A DNA stretch of 37,820 bases from Sphingomonadaceae bacterium (GTDB taxonomy: Bacteria > Pseudomonadota > Alphaproteobacteria > Sphingomonadales > Sphingomonadaceae): NCBI GenBank assembly GCA_020630295.1, contig JAHDBR010000004.1, positions 42,981 through 80,800 on the forward strand, given 5' to 3'. Positions 15,541 through 23,698 of the stretch are shown here, piece after piece (position 1 is the first letter of the stretch; each line of letters starts with the position of its first letter). The notes below the pieces were generated by a model that had not been told where the DNA came from, did no database searches, and saw nothing but the letters and a program-made list of their open reading frames with translations. Both the position numbers and the translations under genes were made by a program.

Positions 15541-16836
15541 ATGGCAGACGTCCCGACCATTCGCGGAGATCTGGCGCGGGCAGTCATTGACCCGGCATCC
15601 TATGCCGATTGGGATAATCTGCTGGATGTGTTCGACCAGATCCGTTCTGACACGCCTGTTGTCCGTGTAATGCCTGATGAAGAAGGCGTGTTTGATCCGT
15701 TCTGGCTGATCACATCCTATGACGATGTGATGCGTATTTCGAAAGATAATGCGACCTTCCTTAACAATCCGCGCACGGTGGTATTCTCCCTGAACGAGGG
15801 GATTGAATTTGCCAAAGCGATGACCGGGGGCAGCCCGCATATGGTCGCCAGTCTGGTCACCTTCGATGCGCCGGTCCACATGAAATATCGCAAGCTGACG
15901 CAGGAATGGTTCATGCCGAAAAACCTGCGCAGTGTAGAGGCGGAAATCCGCAGCTTGGCCGAAGCCACCGTGCAGCGGCTTGTCGACGCTGGACCGGAAG
16001 CAGATTTTGTCCCGCTCGTTTCAGCCCCCTATCCGCTGCACGTGGTGATGCAGATTATGGGCGTGCCGGAGGAAGACGAGCCGCGGATGTTGATGCTGAC
16101 GCAGCAGATGTTCGGGGGACAGGATGAAGATCTGAACCAGTCGGGCATGGCTGATATGACGCCGGAACAAATCACCCAGCTGGTTGCCGGTGCAGTGGCG
16201 GATTTCGAAAAATACTTTGCCGGTATCACTGCGGAAAAACGTGCCAATCCGACAGGTGATGTAGCGAGCACTATTGCCAATGCGATGGTCGACGGAGCGC
16301 CGCTGAACGACCGCGATATGATGGGCTATTACATCATCCTCGCGGCGGCGGGGCATGATACGACTTCGGCGTCTACGGCAGGCGCGATGCTGGCTCTGGC
16401 ACAAGACCCGGAGCAATTTGCACGTGTGAAAGCAGACCGGTCACTGCTGCCCGGTATTGTCGAGGAGGCCATTCGCTGGACCAGTCCGGTTCAGCACTTC
16501 ATGCGCACGGCAGCACAGGACACCGAACTGGGCGGGCAACATATTGCCAAGGATGACTGGCTGATGATCAACTATGTCGCCGCCAATCATGACCCGGCCC
16601 AATTTGATGATCCGCGCAAATTCGATGCTGCCCGCAGCCCAAACCGGCATCTGGCGTTTGGCGCGGGTGCGCATCAATGTCTTGGTCTGCATCTGGCGCG
16701 GCTGGAAATGCGCATTCTGTTTGAGACATTGCTTGACCGGTTGGACTCGATCGAATTGGCTGGGGAACCGCTGCGATCCAAATCAACCTTTGTCGGGGGG
16801 CTGAAAACGCTGCCTTTGCGGATCACCGCATCATGA
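15541..16836 (+). CDS. Cytochrome P450
   Basis: This 431-aa soluble bacterial P450 is probably served by a ferredoxin and reductase encoded elsewhere. It has the oxygen-binding I-helix AGHDTTS (residues 270-276), the ExxR pair Glu309/Arg312 and the heme loop HLAFGAGAHQCLG with ligand Cys380. Length and motifs are complete. The general look is that of bacterial class I P450s acting on terpenoid, alkyl or steroid substrates, such as the CYP108 and CYP125 groups, but I cannot assign a CYP family by eye. It is sandwiched between an acyl-CoA ligase and an SDR with 1-bp spacing and an ATGA overlap respectively. Confidence 0.95.
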   Translation: MADVPTIRGDLARAVIDPASYADWDNLLDVFDQIRSDTPVVRVMPDEEGVFDPFWLITSYDDVMRISKDNATFLNNPRTVVFSLNEGIEFAKAMTGGSPHMVASLVTFDAPVHMKYRKLTQEWFMPKNLRSVEAEIRSLAEATVQRLVDAGPEADFVPLVSAPYPLHVVMQIMGVPEEDEPRMLMLTQQMFGGQDEDLNQSGMADMTPEQITQLVAGAVADFEKYFAGITAEKRANPTGDVASTIANAMVDGAPLNDRDMMGYYIILAAAGHDTTSASTAGAMLALAQDPEQFARVKADRSLLPGIVEEAIRWTSPVQHFMRTAAQDTELGGQHIAKDDWLMINYVAANHDPAQFDDPRKFDAARSPNRHLAFGAGAHQCLGLHLARLEMRILFETLLDRLDSIELAGEPLRSKSTFVGGLKTLPLRITAS

Positions 16837-17573
16837 GCCAAAATGCGCTCGATTTCACTGGCAAGACCGTGCTGATTGTAGGCGGTTCCAGTGGTATCGG
16901 AAATGGCATGGCGCAGGCATTCCGGGCGCATGGTGCTGAGGTGCATGTGTGGGGAACGCGCGCCAGCGCTGCAGAATATGATGCCGGCGAAGGGTCAGAT
17001 CTCACCGGGCTGACCTATCACTGCGTTGATGTTTCCAAGCCGGATCAAATTGATGCTGCAGCCAGCATGGACAGGCTGGACGTGTTGATCCTGTGCCAAG
17101 GTATTGTGCGTTATGACCGCGCAGAATTTGCGCGGGAAGGTTGGCGTGATGTGCTCGACGTTAATCTGACATCGGTGATGGATTGCGCGCGCAAATATCA
17201 TCCCGCGCTGAGTGCGGCGCAGGGTTCTCTCATCATTGTAAGTTCGACCGCGGCGTTTCATGCCACTGTCGGCAATCCTGCCTATGGCGCGTCAAAGGCA
17301 GGTGCGGCGGCGCTGACCAAGTCGCTTGCATCGGCGTGGGCGCGCGACAATATCCGGGTAAACGGGATCGCGCCCGGTTACGTCAAAACCAAAATGACCG
17401 CTGTGACGTTCGACGATGAAAAACGGACCGATCATGTGCTCCGGTCTATTCCGCTGCGGCGGACGGGCGAGCCATCCGAACTGGCAGGGGCAGCTCTTTT
17501 CCTGGCCTCTCCGCTTGCGTCCTATATTCTCGGGCAGACAATTATAGTGGACGGCGGACTGACGCTGAATTGA
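16833..17573 (+). CDS. Short-chain dehydrogenase/reductase with a variant NAG motif
   Basis: This 246-aa classical SDR has the cofactor loop GGSSGIG (17-23), catalytic Tyr151 and Lys155 (YGASK) and a nearby serine (VSSTA, 137-138), ending in the common IIVDGGLTLN. The structural NNAG motif is replaced by LCQG (about 87-90), which is unusual but tolerated in divergent SDRs. The Rossmann loop is followed by HVWGTR, and NADPH preference is possible. Its ATG overlaps the P450 stop (ATGA). As the third gene it may oxidise the alcohol made by the P450. The substrate is unknown. Confidence 0.92.
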   Translation: MSQNALDFTGKTVLIVGGSSGIGNGMAQAFRAHGAEVHVWGTRASAAEYDAGEGSDLTGLTYHCVDVSKPDQIDAAASMDRLDVLILCQGIVRYDRAEFAREGWRDVLDVNLTSVMDCARKYHPALSAAQGSLIIVSSTAAFHATVGNPAYGASKAGAAALTKSLASAWARDNIRVNGIAPGYVKTKMTAVTFDDEKRTDHVLRSIPLRRTGEPSELAGAALFLASPLASYILGQTIIVDGGLTLN

Positions 17574-17656
17574 AGCTGGGCAGCTGTGGACACTAAAACA
17601 TAGCGCATCCGCAATAAAGCCAGCCTGTCTCTATTAAACCCTTGTGATAGAGTCAT

Positions 17657-17682
17657 AAATCGGAAGCCGGGAATCCGATTTT
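17657..17682 (+). terminator. Probable terminator after the P450/SDR operon
   Basis: AAATCGGA (17657-17664), 9-nt loop, TCCGATTT (17674-17681) is a perfect inverted repeat followed by one more T and then CC. The stem is only half GC and the T tail is short, so it may be a weak terminator. Confidence 0.45.
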
Positions 17683-17720
17683 CCTGTCAATCTGTTCATG
17701 TTTGTGTTAGATAATAACTC

Positions 17721-17786
17721 ATGAGAAAAATGAATGAACAGGGGAGGCCCGAGCTTGGAAACAAGTTCCTGGGTGCAATTTTGTGA
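17721..17786 (+). CDS. Possible 21-aa upstream reading frame coupled to yqiJ
   Basis: An ATG at 17721 opens a 21-codon frame (MRKMNEQGRPEL at its start) whose TGA (17784-17786) overlaps the GTG start of the yqiJ-like gene as GTGA. The yqiJ start itself lacks a Shine-Dalgarno, so re-initiation from this frame would explain its translation. A GATAAT about 6 bp upstream of the ATG could be a -10, in which case the frame would be leaderless. A competing frame (17734-17805) contains the strong AGGGGAGG at 17740-17747. I cannot decide between them from sequence; the peptide has no recognisable similarity. Confidence 0.35.
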   Translation: MRKMNEQGRPELGNKFLGAIL

Positions 17787-18436
17787 GCCTGCTTGCCGAC
17801 TATAATATGCCATTTGCCGTTGCCTTTGGCATCATGCTGGTGCTGGCCTTGCTACAGATCACCGGGCTTGGCGATCTGTTTGGCGAGGGCGATATCGACG
17901 GTGCCGGTGACATCGATATTGATCTCGAACCAGATGGCGCATCCGGCGTGGGCGCGTTGGACGGGTTTTTCCGTTTACTCGGCTTTCGTCATCTGCCGGT
18001 TTCGGTCTGGTTGATGATGTTCCTTTTCGCATTTGCAGGCATCGGGGTTTCGATACAGTCATTTGCGGAAGGGCTGACGGGCGGTGTGCTCGATCCCTTG
18101 CTGGCATCCTTGTTTGCCGGGGCGGCAGCCCTGCCGGTAACCGGCATCGTTGCCCGGCCACTGGGCTACATCATGCCAAAGGATGAAACGACGGCGGTAT
18201 CGGTCCAGACTTTGGTCGGCCGCCGGGCGCGTATCTTAGACGGCACTGCGAAAGCGGCATCTCCGGCACGCGCGAAAGTGCATGACCATTTTGGTCAGTC
18301 GCACAATGTGATGGTCGAACCGCACGACCAGAGCGAAGAATTACAGGCGGGTGAAACCGTTTTGCTGGTCCGCCGCGAAGGCGCGACTTTTTACGCCAGC
18401 AGGCTGACCGAGCCGCGCCTGGCACCCTCTCGATAA
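17783..18436 (+). CDS. yqiJ: YqiJ-like OB-fold membrane protein
   Basis: This 217-aa protein has a GTG start supported by the N-terminus (SLLADYNMPFAVAF), which matches the start of E. coli YqiJ (ILFADYNTPYLFAI). It has three hydrophobic segments (about residues 9-28, 70-92 and 98-125), an acidic stretch GEGDIDGAGDIDIDLEPD between the first two, and a C-terminal OB-fold-like domain (about 130-212). YqiJ/NfeD-type proteins pair with SPFH proteins in the membrane. Here the next gene, 16 bp on, is the flotillin YqiK, as in E. coli. The role is probably membrane microdomain organisation or envelope stress; the details are not settled. Confidence 0.88.
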   Translation: MSLLADYNMPFAVAFGIMLVLALLQITGLGDLFGEGDIDGAGDIDIDLEPDGASGVGALDGFFRLLGFRHLPVSVWLMMFLFAFAGIGVSIQSFAEGLTGGVLDPLLASLFAGAAALPVTGIVARPLGYIMPKDETTAVSVQTLVGRRARILDGTAKAASPARAKVHDHFGQSHNVMVEPHDQSEELQAGETVLLVRREGATFYASRLTEPRLAPSR

Positions 18437-18452
18437 AAGGAAAAGAGAATAT

Positions 18453-20228
18453 ATGGAGAATTTGGCAAGCGTCGGAATATGGGTAGGGGGCGCAATTGTT
18501 CTCTTCCTCGGACTTATCTTCTTTATCACACGGCTGTACCGCCGGGCGACGAAAGAAATCGGCTTTGTAAGAACGGGCTTTGGCGGCGAAAAGGTCGTGA
18601 TGAATGGCGGCGCGATGGTGTTTCCCGTTCTTCACGAAACGATGCCGGTTAATATGAACACTGTCCGGCTTGCAGTTGAACGCAAGAATGCGGATGCGCT
18701 GATCACGCTCGACCGTTTGCGGATCGATGTGAAAGCAGAGTTTTACGTCCGCGTGCGCCCTGATAGCGAGGCGATTGCAATGGCGGCCCAGACCCTGGGC
18801 CTGCGGACCATGCAGCCCGAAGCGCTGAAAGACCTGGTCGAAGGTAAGTTTGTCGACGCGCTGCGCTCCGTGGCTGCCGGCATGACCATGAACGAGCTGC
18901 ACGAACAGCGCGCCGATTTCGTCCAGAAAGTGCAGCAGGTTTCGTCCAACGATCTTGCCATGAACGGTCTGGAGCTTGAGTCGGTATCCCTGACCGGCCT
19001 TGACCAGACATCGATTGAACATTTCAACGCCAATAATGCGTTTGATGCCGAGGGTCTGACGAAGCTGACCGAGCAGATCGAACTGCGCAAGAAAGCGCGG
19101 AACGATATCGAGCAGGATACGCGCGTCCAGATGGAAACGAAAAACCTTGAAGCCGATCAGAAGAGCTTCGAAATCGGACGTGACAACGAGTTCGCCCGCC
19201 TTGAGCAAGAGCGCGAGGTCGAGATGCGCCGCGCCAAGCAGGCTTCCGAAGTCGCCCGGGAACAGGCCGAGCGTAACCGCGAAGCCGAAGCTGCGCGCAT
19301 TACCGCCAAAAAGGAAGTCGACGCACAGCAGATTGAAGCTGACCGCACGGTTGAAGAGGCGCGGATTGATCAGGTTCGTGCGCTGGAAATCGCACGTCAG
19401 GAACAGCAAATCGCTGTCCAGAACAAGTCGCGTGAAGAGAGCCAGGCCAAGGCCGAAGCTGATGCTGCACGGGCAACCGCAGTGGCTGCCGAAGAAGGCG
19501 TTCTAACCGCTCGTGAAACCGAGATTGCCGACCGTGAAAAGCGCATCGAGCTGATTGAGGCCGCAAAGGTCGCAGAACGTGACGCGATTAAAATCAAGGT
19601 CGAAGCGGAAGCCGAAAAAGATGCGGCATCCAACCGGGCGGAAGCCATCCGGCTGGAAGCATCGGGTGAAGCCGAGGCGGAAAAGTTGCGGGCAGAAGCT
19701 GCACGTATCCGCTTTGAAGTCGAGGCAGCAGGTCAACAGGCGATCAACGAGGCGGCTAACATCCTCTCGATGGATCAAATCAGTCTGCAAACCAAGCTGG
19801 CACTGCTGAAAGTACTGCCTGAAGTCATCAAGGAAAGCGCGAAACCGATGGAAGCAATCGATTCCATCAAGATCGTGCAAGTTGACGGGCTGACCAACAA
19901 TGGCGGCGGCGGTTCTGCCGGTGCTGGCAGCGCAGGTGGCGGTTCTGGCGGCGGCTCGGGCAATCTGGCAACCGACGCAGTATCTGCGGCGCTGTCTTAC
20001 CGGGCGCAGGCACCTGTCCTTGACGGACTGATGCAGGAGCTCGGACTGGACGGGTCATCACTCAACGGTCTGGTCAAGGGACCGGCAGCGGCAGAAAGCG
20101 CCCCGTCCTTGGCCGATGTGATCGAGGATGTGCAAAAGCAGGTCGTAGAAGCTGAGGCAAAAGCACCGCCGAAGAAAGCCGCAGCCAAGCCCAAAGCGGC
20201 GGATGGTAAAGGCGATAATACCGCCTAA
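18453..20228 (+). CDS. yqiK: Flotillin-family SPFH protein YqiK
   Basis: This 591-aa membrane-anchored scaffold protein has one N-terminal transmembrane helix (residues about 8-28). An SPFH/band 7 domain follows (about 30-200, with FVRTGFGGEKVVMNGG), then a long Glu/Ala/Arg-rich coiled coil (about 205-430) and a conserved flotillin C-terminal block (SLQTKLALLKVLPEVI). A Gly/Ser-rich linker follows (about residues 485-505), and the Ala/Lys-rich tail is specific to this lineage. It is slightly longer than E. coli YqiK. Flotillins oligomerise and mark ordered membrane regions. The Shine-Dalgarno AAAAGGAAAAGAG is good. It is the second gene after yqiJ and is closed by a strong terminator. Confidence 0.95.
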   Translation: MENLASVGIWVGGAIVLFLGLIFFITRLYRRATKEIGFVRTGFGGEKVVMNGGAMVFPVLHETMPVNMNTVRLAVERKNADALITLDRLRIDVKAEFYVRVRPDSEAIAMAAQTLGLRTMQPEALKDLVEGKFVDALRSVAAGMTMNELHEQRADFVQKVQQVSSNDLAMNGLELESVSLTGLDQTSIEHFNANNAFDAEGLTKLTEQIELRKKARNDIEQDTRVQMETKNLEADQKSFEIGRDNEFARLEQEREVEMRRAKQASEVAREQAERNREAEAARITAKKEVDAQQIEADRTVEEARIDQVRALEIARQEQQIAVQNKSREESQAKAEADAARATAVAAEEGVLTARETEIADREKRIELIEAAKVAERDAIKIKVEAEAEKDAASNRAEAIRLEASGEAEAEKLRAEAARIRFEVEAAGQQAINEAANILSMDQISLQTKLALLKVLPEVIKESAKPMEAIDSIKIVQVDGLTNNGGGGSAGAGSAGGGSGGGSGNLATDAVSAALSYRAQAPVLDGLMQELGLDGSSLNGLVKGPAAAESAPSLADVIEDVQKQVVEAEAKAPPKKAAAKPKAADGKGDNTA

Positions 20229-20247
20229 CCGGGCCAATCAATGAAAG

Positions 20248-20280
20248 GGGCGCTGCACGAAAACCTGCGGCGCCCTTTTT
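20248..20280 (+). terminator. Rho-independent terminator after yqiK
   Basis: GGGCGCTGCA (20248-20257), 8-nt loop, TGCGGCGCCC (20266-20275) pairs over ten positions with one G-U, followed by five T. It separates yqiK from the convergent galU. Confidence 0.9.
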
Positions 20281-20307
20281 CTATTCTGCGCTTCCTACCG
20301 GTAAAAA

Positions 20308-21180
20308 TTAGCCCAGCAATTTGCGCGCCATCGCCCGCACTTCCTCGCCCATATCTTCGCGCTCCATCGCCAGCGCCAGTGTTGCCTCGACAAAGCCGAC
20401 TTTGCTCCCGCAATCGAAGCGGCGTCCTGCAAATGTGACAGCGTTAAATGGCTGGCTACCGATCATCTTGGCCATCGCGTCCGTCAGCTGGATTTCGCCG
20501 CCCGCGCCTTTGCCCTGATTTTCAAGTGTGCGCATGACTTCGGGTTGCAAAATATACCGGCCGGACACGATCTTGTTCGATGGGGCTTCATCGACAGGCG
20601 GCTTTTCGACCAGCCCCTTTACCTCGGTCAGCGCGCCATTGGCGGCCCCTGGGTCAATCACGCCGTAGCTGGACACTTCTTCATACGGCACTTCCAGCAC
20701 ACTGATCAGATTGCCGCCAACTTCGTTATAGGCCTCCACCATCTGCTTCATGCAGCCCGGCTCGCCCACCATCAGCTCGTCCGGAAGAAGGATCGCGAAT
20801 GGTTCGTCCCCCACGATTGCCCGCGCGCACCAGATTGCATGGCCAAGCCCAAGCGGCACTTGCTGGCGTACAGTAATGATATCGCCGGGTGTAGCGCGGG
20901 TAGGTTCCAGCACGGCTTTACTTTTGCCGCGTTCATCCATGGTCGCTTCAAGTTCGTAAGCGACATCGAAATGCTCGACTATGGCGGTCTTTCCGCGGCC
21001 GGTCACAAAGATGATCTGTTCGATACCGGCTTCGCGCGCTTCGTCCACTGCATACTGGATCAAAGGCCGGTCGACGATCGGTAGCAATTCCTTCGGGATC
21101 GCCTTGGTTGCTGGCAGGAAACGCGTGCCCAGACCAGCTACGGGGAATACGGCTTTTCTAATCGGTTTATGTTGGCTCAT
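20308..21180 (-). CDS. galU: UTP--glucose-1-phosphate uridylyltransferase
   Basis: This 290-aa nucleotidyltransferase makes UDP-glucose from UTP and glucose-1-phosphate, a precursor for exopolysaccharide, LPS and glycolipids. The signature PVAGLGTRFLPATKAIPKELLPIVDRPLIQYAVDEA region starts at about residue 13. Further GalU blocks are FVTGRGKTAIVEHFD, QQVPLGLGHAIWCA, LLPDELM and VEKPP, plus the C-terminal AGRRFDCGSKVGFVEA. Length is normal. It is divergent from murA across 113 bp. It could supply UDP-glucose for the polysaccharide locus at 29511 onward; that is inference. Confidence 0.96.
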   Translation of the reverse strand: MSQHKPIRKAVFPVAGLGTRFLPATKAIPKELLPIVDRPLIQYAVDEAREAGIEQIIFVTGRGKTAIVEHFDVAYELEATMDERGKSKAVLEPTRATPGDIITVRQQVPLGLGHAIWCARAIVGDEPFAILLPDELMVGEPGCMKQMVEAYNEVGGNLISVLEVPYEEVSSYGVIDPGAANGALTEVKGLVEKPPVDEAPSNKIVSGRYILQPEVMRTLENQGKGAGGEIQLTDAMAKMIGSQPFNAVTFAGRRFDCGSKVGFVEATLALAMEREDMGEEVRAMARKLLG

Positions 21181-21293
21181 ACTGATACGAATAGGTGCCG
21201 GATATTCGTTAGGTCAACTGCATGCGGACGATTTCACGCGAAAGGCGGGCAGGATAGTCTTGCCCCGCCCGTCATTCTGGCTAAACCACCGCG

Positions 21294-22577
21294 ATGGATA
21301 AAATCATCATCAGAGGCGGGAAGCGCCTTTCCGGCACAATTCCGATCTCTGGCGCGAAGAATGCTGCGCTGACCCTGATACCTTGCGCGCTATTGACCGA
21401 AGAGCCGTTGACGCTGCGAAACCTGCCGCGTCTCGCGGATATTGACGGGTTCCAACATCTGATGGGCCAGTTCGGCGTTTCAATTGGCATTCGCGGCAAA
21501 AGGCCGGAAGAGTTCGGCCGCGTGGTGACGTTTGAAGCATCGCGCCTGACTTCCACTGTCGCGCCTTACGATCTGGTCCGGAAAATGCGCGCTTCCATTC
21601 TGGTGCTTGGCCCCATGCTGGCGCGCGCCGGTGAGGCGACTGTTTCGCTGCCGGGCGGCTGCGCAATCGGTAACCGTCCGATCGATCTCCACTTGAAAGC
21701 GATCGAAGCGATGGGCGCAGAGATCGAACTGGCTCAAGGCTATGTACGGGCGCACGCCCCCGATGGCGGATTGCCGGGCGGCGATTTTGATTTCCCCGTC
21801 GTTTCCGTTGGAGCGACCGAAAACGCACTGATGACCGCCGCGCTGGCCAATGGCACCACGCGCCTGACCAATGCCGCGCGCGAGCCGGAGATTGTAGATC
21901 TGTGTAATTTGCTACTCGCAATGGGTGCAGAAATTGAAGGTGTCGGCACATCGGATCTTACGATCCACGGGGTGAAGAAACTGAACGGCGCGACCTATAA
22001 GGTAATGCCTGACCGTATCGAAGCGGGCTCCTACGCCTGCGCCGCCGCGATTACTGGCGGCGAAGTCCGGCTGGAAGGCGCGGATGAGCGGGACATGATC
22101 TCCTCGCTTCAGGCGCTGCGCAATATCGGCGTTGAGGTAGAAGCGGACAAGCACGGTGTGAACATCGCTGCGAACGGACCGCTGAAAGCTGTCGATCTGA
22201 CGACTGCACCATTCCCGGGCCTCGCCACCGATATGCAGGCGCAGCTAATGGCGCTGCTCTGCAAGGCAGAGGGCACCAGTGTCCTGACCGAAACAATTTT
22301 CGAAAACCGGTTCATGCACGTACCGGAGCTTAACCGGATGAGCGCAAACATCGAGACAAATGGCCGCACCGCAATTGTTCGCGGCACCGATGTTCTCACT
22401 GGTGCAGAGGTGATGGCGACTGACCTTCGTGCATCGATGAGTCTGGTCATTGCCGGTCTTGCCGCGAAAGGCGAAACCCAGGTCCGCCGCCTGTATCACC
22501 TTGATCGCGGATATGAGCGGCTGGAGGAAAAACTCCAGCTGGTCGGCGCAGATATCGAGCGTGTCGGAGACGACTAA
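21294..22577 (+). CDS. murA: UDP-N-acetylglucosamine 1-carboxyvinyltransferase
   Basis: MurA transfers enolpyruvate from PEP to UDP-GlcNAc, the first committed step of peptidoglycan synthesis. The 427-aa sequence has Lys22-Asn23 (SGAKNAAL), the active-site Cys123 in the flexible loop ([11 protein letters not shown]), and the later [16 protein letters not shown] and [10 protein letters not shown] blocks. The cysteine predicts fosfomycin sensitivity at the enzyme. No clear Shine-Dalgarno precedes the ATG. A GC-rich hairpin (GGCGGGCA 21244-21251 with TGCCCCGCC 21261-21269, one bulge) lies 24 bp upstream. Its TAA overlaps the TAG of the convergent RHH gene (shared CTAA). Confidence 0.97.
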   Translation: MDKIIIRGGKRLSGTIPISGAKNAALTLIPCALLTEEPLTLRNLPRLADIDGFQHLMGQFGVSIGIRGKRPEEFGRVVTFEASRLTSTVAPYDLVRKMRASILVLGPMLARAGEATVSLPGGCAIGNRPIDLHLKAIEAMGAEIELAQGYVRAHAPDGGLPGGDFDFPVVSVGATENALMTAALANGTTRLTNAAREPEIVDLCNLLLAMGAEIEGVGTSDLTIHGVKKLNGATYKVMPDRIEAGSYACAAAITGGEVRLEGADERDMISSLQALRNIGVEVEADKHGVNIAANGPLKAVDLTTAPFPGLATDMQAQLMALLCKAEGTSVLTETIFENRFMHVPELNRMSANIETNGRTAIVRGTDVLTGAEVMATDLRASMSLVIAGLAAKGETQVRRLYHLDRGYERLEEKLQLVGADIERVGDD

Positions 22578-22801
22578 GGCTGGCTAACGAGCCACACCCG
22601 TACCGCGCTGGCCAGACCGGGCGGGGTAGGCGATTTGATCCGTTCGGCATCAATGCGGGCAACCACCGCATTAATCGGCACGCCTCTGGCTTCGGCCGCA
22701 TCCTTGAGCATATCCCAAAACAGCGGTTCGAGACTGATCGATGTCTTGTGCCCGGCAATCTGGACGGACCGTTTAACCGGCGGGTGATAGATGCTGCTCA
22801 T
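22574..22801 (-). CDS. Ribbon-helix-helix domain protein
   Basis: This is a 75-aa small protein. The start at 22801 has AGGAG 8 nt upstream; the longer start at 22852 would overlap phaB. The sequence [38 protein letters not shown] matches the RHH_4-type ribbon-helix-helix proteins of Alphaproteobacteria, with the beta-strand TSISLE and two helices after it. It probably binds DNA as a dimer, although a role in this family is not established. It lies 28 bp behind phaB and is probably co-transcribed. Its stop overlaps that of murA. Confidence 0.82.
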   Translation of the reverse strand: MSSIYHPPVKRSVQIAGHKTSISLEPLFWDMLKDAAEARGVPINAVVARIDAERIKSPTPPGLASAVRVWLVSQP

Positions 22802-22829
22802 GCAAAAGCTCCTATCACGCAGCGCTTCA

Positions 22830-23552
22830 TCAATACATATGCTGGCCGCCATTCACGCTCATCGTCGAGCCAGTGACGAAGCCCGCATCGTCTGAACACA
22901 GAAAGCCGACACTGCGGGCGATCTCGCTCGCCTGACCGAGGCGCCCGACAGGTATTTTAGCGACAATTTTTTCCAGCACAGGTTCAGGCACTGCGGCGAC
23001 CATGTCTGTATCGATATACCCAGGAGCAATCGCATTCACGGTTACGCCGAATTTCGCACCCTCTTGCGCAAGCGCTTTGGTGAAACCGTGGATTCCCGAT
23101 TTGGCAGCGGCATAGTTCACTTGGCCATATTGTCCGGCCTGACCATTGATCGACCCGATATTGACGATCCGGCCCCATTTGCGTTCGCGCATTCCGGGGA
23201 AGCACGCTTTCGCCATGTTGAAGCACCCGCCTAGATTGATGCGCATCACTTCGTGCCAGTCTTCGTAGGTCATCTTGTGCAATGTGCCGTCCCGCGTAAT
23301 CCCTGCATTGTTGACCACCGCGTCAATAGGCCCCAATTCCTCCACCACCGTAGCGCAGCCAGCCAGACTGGCCTCGTGGTCGCCGACATCCCATTTATAT
23401 GTCTTGATCCCTGTCTCGGCGGTAAAATTGCGCGCTGCTTCATCATTGCCGCCGTAATTGGCGGCAACGGTGAAGCCGTCGCTGCGCAATTGTTCGCAGA
23501 TTGCTCTGCCGATGCCGCGTGTACCGCCGGTGACAATTGCTACTCTTGACAT
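22830..23552 (-). CDS. phaB: Acetoacetyl-CoA reductase
   Basis: This 240-aa SDR reduces acetoacetyl-CoA to (R)-3-hydroxybutyryl-CoA with NADPH, feeding polyhydroxybutyrate synthesis. It has TGGTRGIG (8-15), NNAG (81-84), Ser134, Tyr147 and Lys151, and the PhaB-specific NYGGND, TYKWDVGD, ITRDGTLHKM and GQYGQVNYAAAKSG segments, which separate it from FabG. No PHB synthase or thiolase gene is in the window. It forms a short operon with the RHH gene. Confidence 0.9.
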   Translation of the reverse strand: MSRVAIVTGGTRGIGRAICEQLRSDGFTVAANYGGNDEAARNFTAETGIKTYKWDVGDHEASLAGCATVVEELGPIDAVVNNAGITRDGTLHKMTYEDWHEVMRINLGGCFNMAKACFPGMRERKWGRIVNIGSINGQAGQYGQVNYAAAKSGIHGFTKALAQEGAKFGVTVNAIAPGYIDTDMVAAVPEPVLEKIVAKIPVGRLGQASEIARSVGFLCSDDAGFVTGSTMSVNGGQHMY

Positions 23553-23628
23553 AGGGACCTCTCGAAATTTTTTGTGCTGATCTTATTGACGTTACGGCAA
23601 ACGTAGCTGCGGATGCTGGTAAGGCAAT

Positions 23629-23650
23629 AAAAAACCCCGCAAAAGCGGGG
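23629..23650 (-). terminator. Rho-independent terminator, minus strand
   Basis: Read on the minus strand, CCCCGC, loop TTTT, GCGGGG is followed by six T (23634-23629). It lies 48 bp behind the stop of the outer-membrane protein gene at 23699 and insulates phaB from it. Confidence 0.9.
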
Positions 23651-23698
23651 CCGTGCATAGCAATTTGTTGATCGCAGCTTTGCTTGAGGTGCGATGAA

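Noticed and set aside
18171-19409. 412-codon ORF antisense to yqiJ/yqiK
   Set aside because: It mirrors the biased codon use of the coiled-coil region, has no ribosome binding site and no recognisable domain.
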